From: Nevskia sp.
GTDB taxonomy: Bacteria; Pseudomonadota; Gammaproteobacteria; Nevskiales; Nevskiaceae
Assembly: GCA_030694365.1 (NCBI GenBank)
Contig: JAUXYM010000070.1
Coordinates: 42,217 to 106,216 of the forward strand
Direction of reading: 5' to 3'
Length of the DNA: 64,000 nucleotides
Shown here piece by piece: positions 1 to 10,139 of the stretch; position 1 is the first letter of the stretch, and the number at the start of each line of letters is the position of its first letter. The notes beneath the pieces are model-generated. The model was not told where the DNA came from. It ran no database searches and saw nothing but the letters and a program-made list of their open reading frames with translations. The position numbers were made by a program, and so were the translations under genes.

Positions 1-346
1 TGGTCCGGAAGCCGAGCTTGCGCGGCTGCGGATCGAACCGCTTGAAGCGCACGCCGGCCTCGGTCAGCGCGGCGATGAACGCCGGGGTCAGCTCCTCCGA
101 ACCGTAGCCGTCGACCACCAGCTCGACGTGGACGCCGCGCTGCGCGGCAGCGATCAGCAGGCGCTGCAGTTCGTTGCCGACCTGATCCTCGAACAGGATG
201 AACGTCTCGATCAGCACTTCCTGCGTGGCGCCGGCAATGGCCTCGAATACCTGCGGGAAGAACTCTTCGCCGTTTTCGAGCAGGCGTAGTTGGTTGCCGA
301 TGGTCCAGTGTCGGGTGGGGGCTGGCGTGCGGGCGGGATGGCTCAT
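1..346 (-). CDS. clsB: Cardiolipin synthase B, N-terminal part (cut by window edge)
   Basis: Only the first 115 codons are in the window; the gene runs off the left edge. The visible N-terminus (start MSHPARTPAP, then a segment containing LLENGEEFFPQVFEAI and VLIETFIL) is the usual opening of ClsB-type phospholipase D enzymes, which join phospholipids into cardiolipin at the inner membrane. The catalytic HKD motifs would lie beyond the edge and cannot be checked. Its ATG overlaps the stop of the upstream ybhP-like gene (ATGA, 343-346), so the two are translationally coupled. This is the same ybhP-clsB pairing seen in Escherichia coli, which supports the call. Confidence 0.85.
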   Translation of the reverse strand, partial: MSHPARTPAPTRHWTIGNQLRLLENGEEFFPQVFEAIAGATQEVLIETFILFEDQVGNELQRLLIAAAQRGVHVELVVDGYGSEELTPAFIAALTEAGVRFKRFDPQPRKLGFRT

Positions 347-1137
347 GGCTGCAAGGTCGCGGTCAGGGCGGCGTGGTCGGAAAGGTGCTTCCACGGTGGC
401 GTCGACAACACTTGCGCCGCGGCCACCGTGACCTGGCGGACATAGATGCGATCCAGGCGCAGCAGCGGCATCCGCGCCGGGTAGCTGCGCGGGCTGAGCT
501 GGCCTGCCGCGACAAAGGCATCGACCAGCCCTGCGGCCGCCAGCAGCGGGCCGGCACGCTGACGCCAATCGTTGAAATCGCCGGCGACGATCAGCGGCGC
601 ATCCGGCGGCAGTTCGGCAATGAACGCGCACAGGCGTTCGAGCTGCTGCCGGCGGTGCGCTTCGCGCAGGCCCAGATGGGTGCAGATGGCATGCACTTCC
701 AGCGGCGGCTGGTTGCCGGCTTGCGGCACCGCGAGGACGCAATGCAGGAAGCCGCGCGGCTCGGTGCCGACGATGGAAATATCGTGGTTGTCCCAGCGCA
801 GGATCGGAAATTTCGACAACACCGCATTGCCGTGATGACCATCGGCATAGACCGCATTGCGGCCGTAGGCGACGTTGCCCCATAGCGTGTCGGCAATGAA
901 CTCGGATTGCGCTTCGGCGGGCCAGCCCGCCTGGCGCAGCGCGTGGCCGGCATGGCTGCCAAGGGTTTCCTGCAGGAACACCACATCCGCATGCACCGCA
1001 TGCACCGCCGCCTTCAGCTCGGGCAGCATGAAGCGGCGATTGAACGGCGCGAAGCCCATGTGGATGTTCAGGGTCAGCAAGGTCAACTCAGAGACGGTGG
1101 CAGGCATGCGGCGCGGTGGCGTCTGATCGGAATCCAT
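343..1137 (-). CDS. ybhP: Endonuclease/exonuclease/phosphatase-family protein, YbhP-like
   Basis: A 264-residue protein of the EEP superfamily (metal-dependent phosphoesterases). Family motifs are visible in order: LTLNIHMGF near the N-terminus, VVFLQET with the metal-binding Glu, VAGDFNDW in the second half, and a terminal SDHAALTA with the catalytic Asp-His. I chose the ATG at 1137 because the open frame further upstream runs into a dispersed R1 repeat and reads repeat-encoded residues; an internal ATG at 1107 is also possible. It overlaps clsB by four bases. In E. coli ybhP, clsB and ybhN form one operon; here ybhN is divergent. The substrate is unknown, and a role in lipid turnover is inferred from neighbours only. 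Confidence 0.85.
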   Translation of the reverse strand: MDSDQTPPRRMPATVSELTLLTLNIHMGFAPFNRRFMLPELKAAVHAVHADVVFLQETLGSHAGHALRQAGWPAEAQSEFIADTLWGNVAYGRNAVYADGHHGNAVLSKFPILRWDNHDISIVGTEPRGFLHCVLAVPQAGNQPPLEVHAICTHLGLREAHRRQQLERLCAFIAELPPDAPLIVAGDFNDWRQRAGPLLAAAGLVDAFVAAGQLSPRSYPARMPLLRLDRIYVRQVTVAAAQVLSTPPWKHLSDHAALTATLQP

Positions 1138-1174
1138 GGCTGGAGGTCGGTTGCACGTGCCGTTCCCGGCCACG

Positions 1175-1273
1175 CTGGAGCGTTTTCCAAATTTTATGAA
1201 CACATAAAGTTCCGTCATTCCCGCCTACGCGGGAATGACGAGTGTTTTGTAGAGATTTGAAGGAAAACGCGCC
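1175..1273. repeat. R1 dispersed repeat, short form
   Basis: About 99 bp with one arm starting GGAGCGTTTTCCAAATTT, a single hairpin core (GTCATTCCCGCC...GCGGGAATGAC) and a second arm ending GAAGGAAAACGC. It carries both arms of the longer R1 copies (4525, 9915, 11569) but only one of their two hairpins. It lies between the divergent ybhP and ybhN genes. Confidence 0.8.
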
Positions 1274-1299
1274 GGGCACGGCGGCTGCCGCGCTTCGGC

Positions 1300-2349
1300 A
1301 TGGCCAAATCCACACCCTCGCCGAAATCCCATTGGCGTCTGATCAAACGGCTGCTGACCCTCGCTTTCTTCGCGCTGGTCGCCTTCCTGATCTACCGCTA
1401 CGGCCGAACACTCGACTGGCAGAAGATCTGGCGTTCGGTGCAGCAGATCGACCGCAGCACCCTGCTGCTGGCGGCGGCCTGCTCGGCTGGGAGCTACGCC
1501 GTCTATGCCTGCGTCGATCTGTTCGCCCGCCACGCGCAACAATTGCCGATCGCCAAAGCACGGGCGATGGCCATCGCCTTCGTCTGCTACGCGTTCAACC
1601 TGAACTTCGGTTCCTGGATCGGCAGCATCGGTTTCCGCTACCGGCTCTATTCGCGCCTCGGCCTCGGTGCCGAACAGGTCACGCGAGTGGTGGCGACCAG
1701 CCTGGTCACCAACTGGTCCGGGTATTTTCTGCTTGCTGGGGTGGCGTTCACCTTCAATTTCGTCAAGCCGCCGGCCGGCTGGGAGATCGGCGCGCTGGGT
1801 TTGACCATCGCCGGCCTGTTGCTGCTGGCAAGCCTGGCCGCCTATCTCGGCGGCTCGGCGTTCGCCAGCCGCCGCAGCTGGACCCTTCGCGGTCACGAGC
1901 TGAGCCTGCCGAACGTCCGCTTCGCCGTGCTGCAGGTGCTGGTATCGAGCCTCAACTGGCTGCTGATCGCCGGCATTCTGTTCGTGCTGCTGCGCCAGCA
2001 CGTCGACTTTGCCACCGTGCTCGGCGTGTTCCTGCTGGCCGCCATCGCCGGTGCGGCCACCCACATTCCGGCCGGGCTCGGGGTGACCGAAGCGGTGTTC
2101 TTCGCCGTGCTCGGCGGCCGGGTACCACACCCTGAATTGTTTGCCGCGCTGCTGACCTACCGCGCGCTCTATTACCTGCTGCCGCTGTGCGTGGCGATCC
2201 CGGTTTACCTGCTGCTCGAAGCGCGGGGCCGCAGCAGCGGACTCGCCACCGCCAACAGCGAGAGCGACCGTTCTACACCGCTGCCCCCATCCACGACTGA
2301 TCCGGGCATCCGTTCCGGATCGGTTGCTTTGTCCAGTCATCAAGACTGA
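1300..2349 (+). CDS. ybhN: UPF0104 / lysylphosphatidylglycerol synthase TM-region family protein, YbhN-like
   Basis: A 349-residue inner-membrane protein with many hydrophobic segments, beginning with a TM helix at about residues 17-31 (LLTLAFFALVAFLIY). The region containing AFNLNFGSWIGSIGFRYRLY and the late segment THIPAGLGVTEAVFF match the conserved pattern of the UPF0104 family, whose fold is shared with the flippase half of MprF. The family is linked to lipid transport or lipid A/phospholipid homeostasis, but its substrate is not settled. It is divergent from ybhP-clsB, its usual operon partners. Its stop codon is 29 bases before the catalase start. Confidence 0.88.
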   Translation: MAKSTPSPKSHWRLIKRLLTLAFFALVAFLIYRYGRTLDWQKIWRSVQQIDRSTLLLAAACSAGSYAVYACVDLFARHAQQLPIAKARAMAIAFVCYAFNLNFGSWIGSIGFRYRLYSRLGLGAEQVTRVVATSLVTNWSGYFLLAGVAFTFNFVKPPAGWEIGALGLTIAGLLLLASLAAYLGGSAFASRRSWTLRGHELSLPNVRFAVLQVLVSSLNWLLIAGILFVLLRQHVDFATVLGVFLLAAIAGAATHIPAGLGVTEAVFFAVLGGRVPHPELFAALLTYRALYYLLPLCVAIPVYLLLEARGRSSGLATANSESDRSTPLPPSTTDPGIRSGSVALSSHQD

Positions 2350-2378
2350 TGCCGCCCCCCTGGAGGAGATTCACAAGC

Positions 2379-4466
2379 ATGGCCAAAACAGCTCGTACCT
2401 CGCGTCAACCGATGCCAAAAGGCAATACCGATGTGCTGGACGCTTACCTGGTTTCCGATGCAGGCACCGGACTGACCAGCAATCACGGCACGCCGATTCC
2501 CGATGACGACAACAGTCTGCGTGCCGGTGAACGCGGCCCGACCCTGGCGGAAGATTTCTACTTCCTGGAGAAGATCCAGCACTTCGATCACGAGCGGATT
2601 CCGGAGCGCGTGGTCCATGCGCGCGGCGTTGCTGCCCACGGCTATTTCGAAGCCAGCAAGGACCTCTCCGACGTCACTCAGGCGAAGTTCCTGAAACCCG
2701 GGGTGCAGACGCCGGTGTTCGTGCGCTTCTCGACCGTGGCCGGCGAGAAAGGCTCCAGCGATCTCGCTCGCGACGTGCGCGGCTTTGCCACCAAGTTCTA
2801 TACCGAAGAAGGCGTGTTCGATCTGGTCGGCAACAACATCCCGGTGTTCTTCATCCAGGACGCGATCAAGTTTCCCGATCTGATCCACGCGGTGAAACCG
2901 GAACCGCACAACGCCATTCCGCAGGCAGCGTCGGCTCACGACACCTTCTGGGATTTCGCCTCGCTGAGCACCGAAACCACCCACATGCTGATGTGGGTGA
3001 TGAGCGACCGCGCACTGCCGCGTTCGCTGGCGATGATGGAAGGTTTCGGCGTACACACCTTCCGGCTGGTCAATGCTGCCGGCGTGGCCACCCTGGTCAA
3101 GTTCCACTGGAAGCCGAAGGCCGGCACCCACAGCCTGATCTGGGATGAAGCCGTGCAGATTTCCGGTGCCGATCCGGATTTCCATCGCCGTGATCTCTGG
3201 GAACAGATCGAAGCCGGCAACTTCCCGGAATGGGAGCTGGGCCTGCAGCTATTCACCGAGAAGGACGCCGCCAAGTGGCCGTTCGACGTGCTCGACGCCA
3301 CCAAGCTGGTGCCCGAGGAACTGTGCCCGGTAGTGATCGTCGGCAAGATGGTGCTGAACCGCAATCCGGACAACTACATCGCCGAGACCGAGCAGGTCGC
3401 CTACAGCGTCGGCCATCTGGTGCCGGGCATCGATCTGTCCGAAGACCCGCTGCTGCAGGGCCGCGTGTTCTCGTATCAGGACACCCAGCTGTCGCGCCTC
3501 GGCAGCCCGAACTTCAACGAACTGCCGATCAACCGCTCGCGCTCGCCGGTGCACAGCAATCAGCGCGATGCCCACATGCGCATGACCATCAACCAGGGCC
3601 GTGCCGCGTACTCGCCGAACTCGGTGGGCGGCGGTTGCCCGATGACCGGCAGACCCGGCTTCAAGACCTTTCCAGCGCCGGTATCCGGCGTCAAGCAGCG
3701 CATCCGCGCCGCCAGCTTCGCCGAGCATTTCTCGCAGGCGACGCTGTTCTACAACAGCCAAACCGCGGTCGAACGCGCTCACATCGCGGCCGCCTTCAGC
3801 TTCGAACTCGGCAAGCTCGAAACCCCGGCGATCCGTGAACGCATGCTCGGCAATCTGGCCAAGGTCAGCAGCGAGCTGGCGAAGACCATCGGCGAGAATC
3901 TGAACGTCGTTCCCGATGCCGCGAAGGGTGGTCCGGCGGTCGATGTGAAGCTCAGGAATCCGATCAAGCAGTCGGCCGCGCTGAGCCTGATGTTCCGCCC
4001 GGGCAGCAACGGCATCCGCGGCCTGAAGATCGCCGTGCTCGCCGGGCCGGGCTGCAACGATCAGCAGATCGCTTCAGCGAAGACGGCGCTGACCGCGGCC
4101 GGGGCCACGGTGAAAGTGCTGGCGGCGAAGCTCGGCATGCTCAAGGGCCAGCAGGGCGAGGTGCAGGTCGATCACACCTTGGCGACGATGCCATCGGTGG
4201 CTTTCGATGCCGTGGTGATTCCCGGCGGCGCATCGCCGGCCGCATTGGCGAAGACCGTGGAAGGCACGGCGTTCGTGCGCGAAACCCACAACCATCTGAA
4301 GACCATCGTCGCCTGCAAGGACGCAGCACCCTTGCTGGCAGCGGCCGGCGTCAAGGCGGATTCGATCGGCGTGTTCCGCTTCGCCTCGTCGAAATCCGAA
4401 TGGGCCGCAGTGATCGCCGCGATCGCCAAGCTGAAGCACTACGAGCGCAGCGAGCAGGCGGTCTGA
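2379..4466 (+). CDS. katE: Large-subunit (clade II) monofunctional catalase
   Basis: Heme catalase of 695 residues, the large HPII type, which disproportionates hydrogen peroxide in the cytoplasm. The active-site His sits in RIPERVVHARG, the Asn in DLVGNNIPVFF, and the proximal heme-ligand Tyr in RVFSYQDTQLSRLG. After about residue 560 comes the C-terminal flavodoxin/GATase1-like domain (IRGLKIAVLAGPGC... DAVVIPGGASP) that distinguishes clade II. The ATG at 2379 was chosen because a GGAGGA ribosome site lies 9 bases upstream; the frame is open ten codons further back. An R1 repeat cluster follows the gene and probably ends transcription. Confidence 0.96.
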   Translation: MAKTARTSRQPMPKGNTDVLDAYLVSDAGTGLTSNHGTPIPDDDNSLRAGERGPTLAEDFYFLEKIQHFDHERIPERVVHARGVAAHGYFEASKDLSDVTQAKFLKPGVQTPVFVRFSTVAGEKGSSDLARDVRGFATKFYTEEGVFDLVGNNIPVFFIQDAIKFPDLIHAVKPEPHNAIPQAASAHDTFWDFASLSTETTHMLMWVMSDRALPRSLAMMEGFGVHTFRLVNAAGVATLVKFHWKPKAGTHSLIWDEAVQISGADPDFHRRDLWEQIEAGNFPEWELGLQLFTEKDAAKWPFDVLDATKLVPEELCPVVIVGKMVLNRNPDNYIAETEQVAYSVGHLVPGIDLSEDPLLQGRVFSYQDTQLSRLGSPNFNELPINRSRSPVHSNQRDAHMRMTINQGRAAYSPNSVGGGCPMTGRPGFKTFPAPVSGVKQRIRAASFAEHFSQATLFYNSQTAVERAHIAAAFSFELGKLETPAIRERMLGNLAKVSSELAKTIGENLNVVPDAAKGGPAVDVKLRNPIKQSAALSLMFRPGSNGIRGLKIAVLAGPGCNDQQIASAKTALTAAGATVKVLAAKLGMLKGQQGEVQVDHTLATMPSVAFDAVVIPGGASPAALAKTVEGTAFVRETHNHLKTIVACKDAAPLLAAAGVKADSIGVFRFASSKSEWAAVIAAIAKLKHYERSEQAV

Positions 4467-4485
4467 TTCGGCCGCTACTCACACC

Positions 4486-4517
4486 CCCGTCATGCCAGTC
4501 TTCGCGGGCATGACGGG
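4486..4517. repeat. Isolated R1-type hairpin
   Basis: A single imperfect hairpin (CCCGTCATGCC...GGGCATGACGGG) just after the catalase stop and eight bases before a full R1 copy. It matches one R1 core without the arms and may act as a transcript-end structure. Confidence 0.65.
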
Positions 4518-4524
4518 ACAGGCT

Positions 4525-4680
4525 CTAGAGCGTTTTCAAGTTAAATGAACACATAGAGTTCCGTCATGCCCGCGCAGGCGGGCATCCAGTTTCGGCCGTA
4601 GCGCGCCGCATCAGAACTGGATTCCCGCCTGCGCGGGAATGACGAGTGTTTTGTAAGGATTTGAAGGAAAAATGCTCTAG
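4525..4680. repeat. R1 dispersed repeat, full form with CTAG ends
   Basis: A 156-bp unit bounded on both sides by CTAG. Arm A reads CTAGAGCGTTTTCAAGTTAA; arm B, on the other strand, reads CTAGAGCATTTTTCCTTC. The ends thus form an imperfect terminal inverted repeat. Two hairpin cores (GTCATGCCCGC... and ...GCGGGAATGAC) are separated by about 35 bp. The overall shape is that of a non-autonomous MITE. The right-hand CTAG supplies the stop codon of the minus-strand sensor kinase gene. Confidence 0.8.
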
Positions 4681-7600
4681 CGCAAGCAGCCGGCGGCAAT
4701 GCGATTGGCCAGTTCGGTCGGATCGGCCGGTTTGGCCAGATGGGCATCGAAGCCGGCGGCCAGTGCCTCGTCACGATCGGCGATGCTGGCGAAGCCGGTG
4801 AGCGCCACCGCCAGGGTTCTCGGCCAGCGTTGCGCCGCTTCGATCATCCGCAGTTCGCGGACCAGGGTGTAGCCGTCGGTGCCGGGCATCGCGATATCGG
4901 ATACCAGCGCGTCGTAGCGCTCGGCTGCCAGCAATTGCAGCGCCTCCGCGGCCGAAGCTACCGCCGTCGCCTCGGCCCCTGCGGCACCGAGCAGATGGGC
5001 AATGGCTTCGCGGCCGCCGATCTCGTCATCGACGATCAGGATGCGCAGCCCGCGCAGCGACTGGTTCAGGGTCTGGCCATTGCCGGCCGGCACTTCCTCG
5101 TGCATCTGCGCCGGTGCCATCGGCAGCCGCACGACGAAGCGCGAGCCCTGGCCGGGGCCGTCGCTGTACGCGGCAACGGTGCCGCCGTGGCCTTCGGCCA
5201 GGTGACGGACGATCGACAGCCCGAGGCCCATGCCGCCGTGCTCGCGGGTGCGGCTGGTGTCGGCCTGGCTGAAGCGATCGAAGATCCGCGGCAGGCGATC
5301 GGCGGAAATGCCGATGCCGGTGTCGGTGACGATCAGCTCCGCCCAGGCTTCGACCCGCGCCAGCGACACCACGATCCGGCCACTCTCGGGCGTGAACTTG
5401 ATGGCGTTCTGCAACAGGTTGGCAACGATCTGCTGCACCCGCCGGGCATCGGCAAGCAGCATCGTCGCCTGCCCGGTGCCGTCGGCGGTCAGGCTGATCT
5501 GCTTGGCCACGGCTGCCGGCACCATGCCTTCGACGGTGGCGCGAATCAGTCCGGACAGATTGGTCAGCCGCAGATCGAGGCCGAGGCGGCCGCTGATGAT
5601 TCTCGAAACATCGAGCAGATCGTCGATCAGCCGCGCCTGCTGGCGGCAGTTGCGATCGATGATGTCGAGCGCCCGCTGCATGGTCGGCCGGTTGCCGAGC
5701 ATGGCGCCCTCGCCATCGCTCGACAGCTTCTGCAGCACCGCGCTCCAGCCGGTGATGACGTTCAGCGGCGCGCGCAATTCATGGCTGACCAGCGCCAGGA
5801 ACTCGTTCTTGGCGGCGTTGGCACGTTCGGCTTCGGCACGCGCGGCCACCGCTTCGCCGAGTGCCTGGCGCAGACCCTGGGTGTCCTGGAACGCGAGCAC
5901 CGCGCCTTCGATGCGGTTGTCGCTGGTCTGGTAGGCCCGCGCGGTGATGATGTGGCTGCGGTTGCGCAGATCCTGCGCTTCCTGCTCGATCGGCCGCAGA
6001 TCCTGGACGGCGTCGTCGAGGATCGCATCGAGCATTTCCGGCGGGAACACGGTGGACTGCGCCAGGGTGCCGCCAACATCCGCCGCAGTCAGCCCGAGCA
6101 AAGGTCCAGCAGCCGGCGAAAACAGCCGCACCCGCCGTTGCCGATCGAGCATCACCACCGGCACCGGGATGCCGTTGACCAGATTGTTGAGATCGTCGTT
6201 GAGCTGGGTCAGCGCCTCGTTGCGCCTGGCCATTTCGTCGTTGATGCCGCCGAGGTCGCGGTTGGCGGCTTCGAGATCCAGCTTGGCGTGCTGCAGTTCT
6301 TCGTTGGCGCTCTGCAGCTCCTCGTTCGCCGACCGCACTTCTTCGTTGGCGCTCTGCAATTCCTCGTTCGCCGACAGCACTTCCTCGTTGGCGGTGTGCA
6401 GGTCTTCGCTGGTGGTGTCGTACTCGGTGACCATCGCGCGCAACTGGGTACGGCTCTGTTCGAGCTCATCGCTGAGCACCCGGACGTAGTGCTCCAGCTC
6501 TTCGTTGCGGGCATCGGGATCGTCCGACGTGGCCGGGGCGATGGCGGTCAGATCACTGCGCTGCAGCGCGACCAGGAAGTAGCGCTGCGACGCACCTGCC
6601 GGCAGCGGCAGCACGTCAAGCGTGTACGGGCGGTCATCGACGATCACCCGGTCGCGACGTACCGACAGCTTGCTGCGCGCGGCTTCGATCAGCGCCGCCC
6701 GCACGTCCACCTGCAGTTCCGGCCGCACCAGGCGGGCGATCGACAAGCTCGCGTCGCCGGCACTGGGCAGCAGGAACGGCGAGGTATCACCCCGGAACTG
6801 CAGCACGCGGCCCTGGGCATCGACGACAAAACCGGGCGGGCCGAAATGCTTCAGGGTCAGCTGATCGGCGAGGTTCTCCAGGGCGATATCGGGCTGCTCG
6901 CCACTCGGCACGCCGAGCAGCCCGACCGGCAGCGGTTCGGTGAACATGAAGCCACGCGTCGGCCGCGGCGCTTTCGGCCGGCGGCGGTAGAGGTTGTGGC
7001 GGGTCGACAGTTCTTCGAACAGCTCCGGATCGGCCGCTTCCGAACGGCCCAGCAGCAGGCTGCCGCCGCTCGATGTCGCATAGGAAAACGCTTCGAAGGC
7101 CTGGCGCTTGGCGTCCTTGTGCAGGTAGATCAGCAGATTCCGGCAGGACACCAGATCGATGCCGGAGAACGATGCATTGGCGAGCAGGTTGTGGGTCGCG
7201 AAGATGCACAGCGAGCGCAGTTCCCGGGTCAGCCGCCAGCCACTTTCCTCGGCGACGAAATACTGCGCGCGCCAGGCCTCGGGCACCGCCGCCATCGCCT
7301 CCGCCGAGTAACGCCCGAGCCGCGCCCGGTTGATCGCCAGTTCGTTGATGTCGGTGCCGAAAATCTGCAGCTTGCGGCTGACGCCGGCGGCGGCCAGCGC
7401 ATCGACGAGCAGGATGGCGATCGAATAAACCTCCTCGCCGGTCGAGCATCCGGGCACCCAGACGCGGATCGGGTTGGCTTTCGATTCCAGCAGCGCCGGA
7501 ATCACGTACTGGCGCAGCCCTTCGGTCAGTTCCGGATCGCGGAAGAAGGCGGTGACGCCGACCAGCAGATCGTCCTTGAGGCTCAGGGTTTCATCCGGAT

Positions 7601-8390
7601 CGTCGCGCAGGCGCACCAGGTACTGGCCGACGTTGCCGCCAGACTGCAGGAAGGCGCGGCGCATGAATCGCCGGCGCAGGTTGACGTCCTTGTAGTAACG
7701 GAGATTGAGGCCGGACTGCTTGTGGAGCAGGGCATGCACCTCGTCGAGCACCCGGGCATCGGGCTGCAGCGCCGGATCGGTCCGCGCATCGCTCTCGAGG
7801 TAGTGCCGGATCGCCGGCGCAATCTGTTCCGGCGACAGCGCCGCATCGGCGAGTTCGCTGTCGAGCACCGATTGCGGCATGCCGTCATGGGCCGCCGTGG
7901 CCGGCGTCTGCACCACCACGTAGCCGCCGGCGGCGCGAACCTCGGCAGCGCCGGCAGTGCCGTCCTGCCCGGTGCCGGACAGGATGACGGCGGCGATGTC
8001 GATCTCGTTGTCGCCAGCCGCCGAGGACAGGAAGGCGTCGATCGGCAGATGCAGGCCGGGCCCACGCGGGGCGAGCACCAGCTTGCGATCGACCAGGGTG
8101 GCGGTCATCGCCGGCACCAGCACATGGATGCGACCCGCTTCGAGCGCCTCACCATCGCGCATCGCCTGCACCGGGATCGTCGTGCACTTCTGCAGCACCG
8201 ACACCAGTTGGCTTTCGTGGTCCGGGTCCAGATGGGTCAGCACGACGATGGCAAAGCGCGGCAGCTCGGGGAACTGCCTGACCAGGCGGCAGAGGGCATC
8301 GACGCCGCCGGCCGAGGCACCGATCACCGCCAGGCTCAGCAAGGCCTGGTCGCGCTCCGGCAACAGCCGATCACTTGCTCTGTTCTCCAT
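4677..8390 (-). CDS. CheB-CheR-PAS-histidine kinase-receiver hybrid protein
   Basis: A 1237-residue multidomain signalling protein. A CheB methylesterase domain comes first (about 14-200; catalytic Ser in IGASAGG, His in LTHLDPDHES, Asp in SGTGQDGT). A CheR methyltransferase follows (about 215-470; VWVPGCSTGEEVYS, GTDINELAI). Then come a PAS-like region near 510, a long coiled coil at about 623-720 made of ANEEL/ANEEV repeats, a second PAS near 740, HisKA with its phospho-His in SHELRAP near 870, an ATPase domain (DTGIGI, GMGLGLSI) and a C-terminal receiver (VDDE, SDIAMPG, LAKP). No TM segment is evident, so it is probably cytosolic. The ATG at 8390 was preferred because GGGAG lies upstream; a longer open frame exists. 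Its stop lies in the end of an R1 repeat. The signal and output are unknown. Confidence 0.92.
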   Translation of the reverse strand: MENRASDRLLPERDQALLSLAVIGASAGGVDALCRLVRQFPELPRFAIVVLTHLDPDHESQLVSVLQKCTTIPVQAMRDGEALEAGRIHVLVPAMTATLVDRKLVLAPRGPGLHLPIDAFLSSAAGDNEIDIAAVILSGTGQDGTAGAAEVRAAGGYVVVQTPATAAHDGMPQSVLDSELADAALSPEQIAPAIRHYLESDARTDPALQPDARVLDEVHALLHKQSGLNLRYYKDVNLRRRFMRRAFLQSGGNVGQYLVRLRDDPDETLSLKDDLLVGVTAFFRDPELTEGLRQYVIPALLESKANPIRVWVPGCSTGEEVYSIAILLVDALAAAGVSRKLQIFGTDINELAINRARLGRYSAEAMAAVPEAWRAQYFVAEESGWRLTRELRSLCIFATHNLLANASFSGIDLVSCRNLLIYLHKDAKRQAFEAFSYATSSGGSLLLGRSEAADPELFEELSTRHNLYRRRPKAPRPTRGFMFTEPLPVGLLGVPSGEQPDIALENLADQLTLKHFGPPGFVVDAQGRVLQFRGDTSPFLLPSAGDASLSIARLVRPELQVDVRAALIEAARSKLSVRRDRVIVDDRPYTLDVLPLPAGASQRYFLVALQRSDLTAIAPATSDDPDARNEELEHYVRVLSDELEQSRTQLRAMVTEYDTTSEDLHTANEEVLSANEELQSANEEVRSANEELQSANEELQHAKLDLEAANRDLGGINDEMARRNEALTQLNDDLNNLVNGIPVPVVMLDRQRRVRLFSPAAGPLLGLTAADVGGTLAQSTVFPPEMLDAILDDAVQDLRPIEQEAQDLRNRSHIITARAYQTSDNRIEGAVLAFQDTQGLRQALGEAVAARAEAERANAAKNEFLALVSHELRAPLNVITGWSAVLQKLSSDGEGAMLGNRPTMQRALDIIDRNCRQQARLIDDLLDVSRIISGRLGLDLRLTNLSGLIRATVEGMVPAAVAKQISLTADGTGQATMLLADARRVQQIVANLLQNAIKFTPESGRIVVSLARVEAWAELIVTDTGIGISADRLPRIFDRFSQADTSRTREHGGMGLGLSIVRHLAEGHGGTVAAYSDGPGQGSRFVVRLPMAPAQMHEEVPAGNGQTLNQSLRGLRILIVDDEIGGREAIAHLLGAAGAEATAVASAAEALQLLAAERYDALVSDIAMPGTDGYTLVRELRMIEAAQRWPRTLAVALTGFASIADRDEALAAGFDAHLAKPADPTELANRIAAGCLR

Positions 8391-8493
8391 CTGATCTGTG
8401 CAGCTCCCTTTATCGAACGACGCAAGCTGTTCTGAAGGGGGAATCCTACGCGCATGTGTGCCTGGGCCGACCAATACGTCTGAAACCTCGGCG

Positions 8494-9798
<1,305 letters not shown>

Positions 9799-9914
9799 GG
9801 TGTTCCAGGTTGCCGATCGCGAATGGTATAGGCACGCCAGATGCCCATGACCTCCCTGCACCGCTCAAGACGGACGATCGGGCATTGCCAGACCGAAGCC
9901 GTCAGACCGAACCG

Positions 9915-10091
9915 CTAAAGCATTTTTTCTTCAAATCTCTACAAAGCACTCGTCATTCCCGCGCAGGCGGGAATCCAGTTCTGACGCCTGCGCCAACGGT
10001 CAATACAGCACTCATCGGCACGAACACTGGATTCCCGCCTGCGCGGGAATGACGAAATTTTATCTGGTCATTTAACTTGAAAACGCGCCAG
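9915..10091. repeat. R1 dispersed repeat, full form (inverted relative to 4525)
   Basis: About 177 bp: arm B (CTAAAGCATTTTTTCTTCAA), hairpin, 50-bp spacer, hairpin, then arm A in reverse (ATTTAACTTGAAAACGCG). Orientation is opposite to the copy at 4525. A 15-bp direct repeat, GCCAGACCGAAGCCG, occurs at 9887-9901 and again at 10087-10101 across its right end. Confidence 0.8.
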
Positions 10092-10139
10092 ACCGAAGCC
10101 GCAATTCAGCCACAACTTGCCACTGCCATTGGAGTCGCC

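Noticed and set aside
4740..8435. A very long open frame on the plus strand opposite the hybrid kinase
   Set aside because: It mirrors the GC-rich coding pattern of the minus-strand gene; the translation is rich in Arg/His/Gln with no domain, while the minus strand shows clear CheB, CheR, kinase and receiver motifs.
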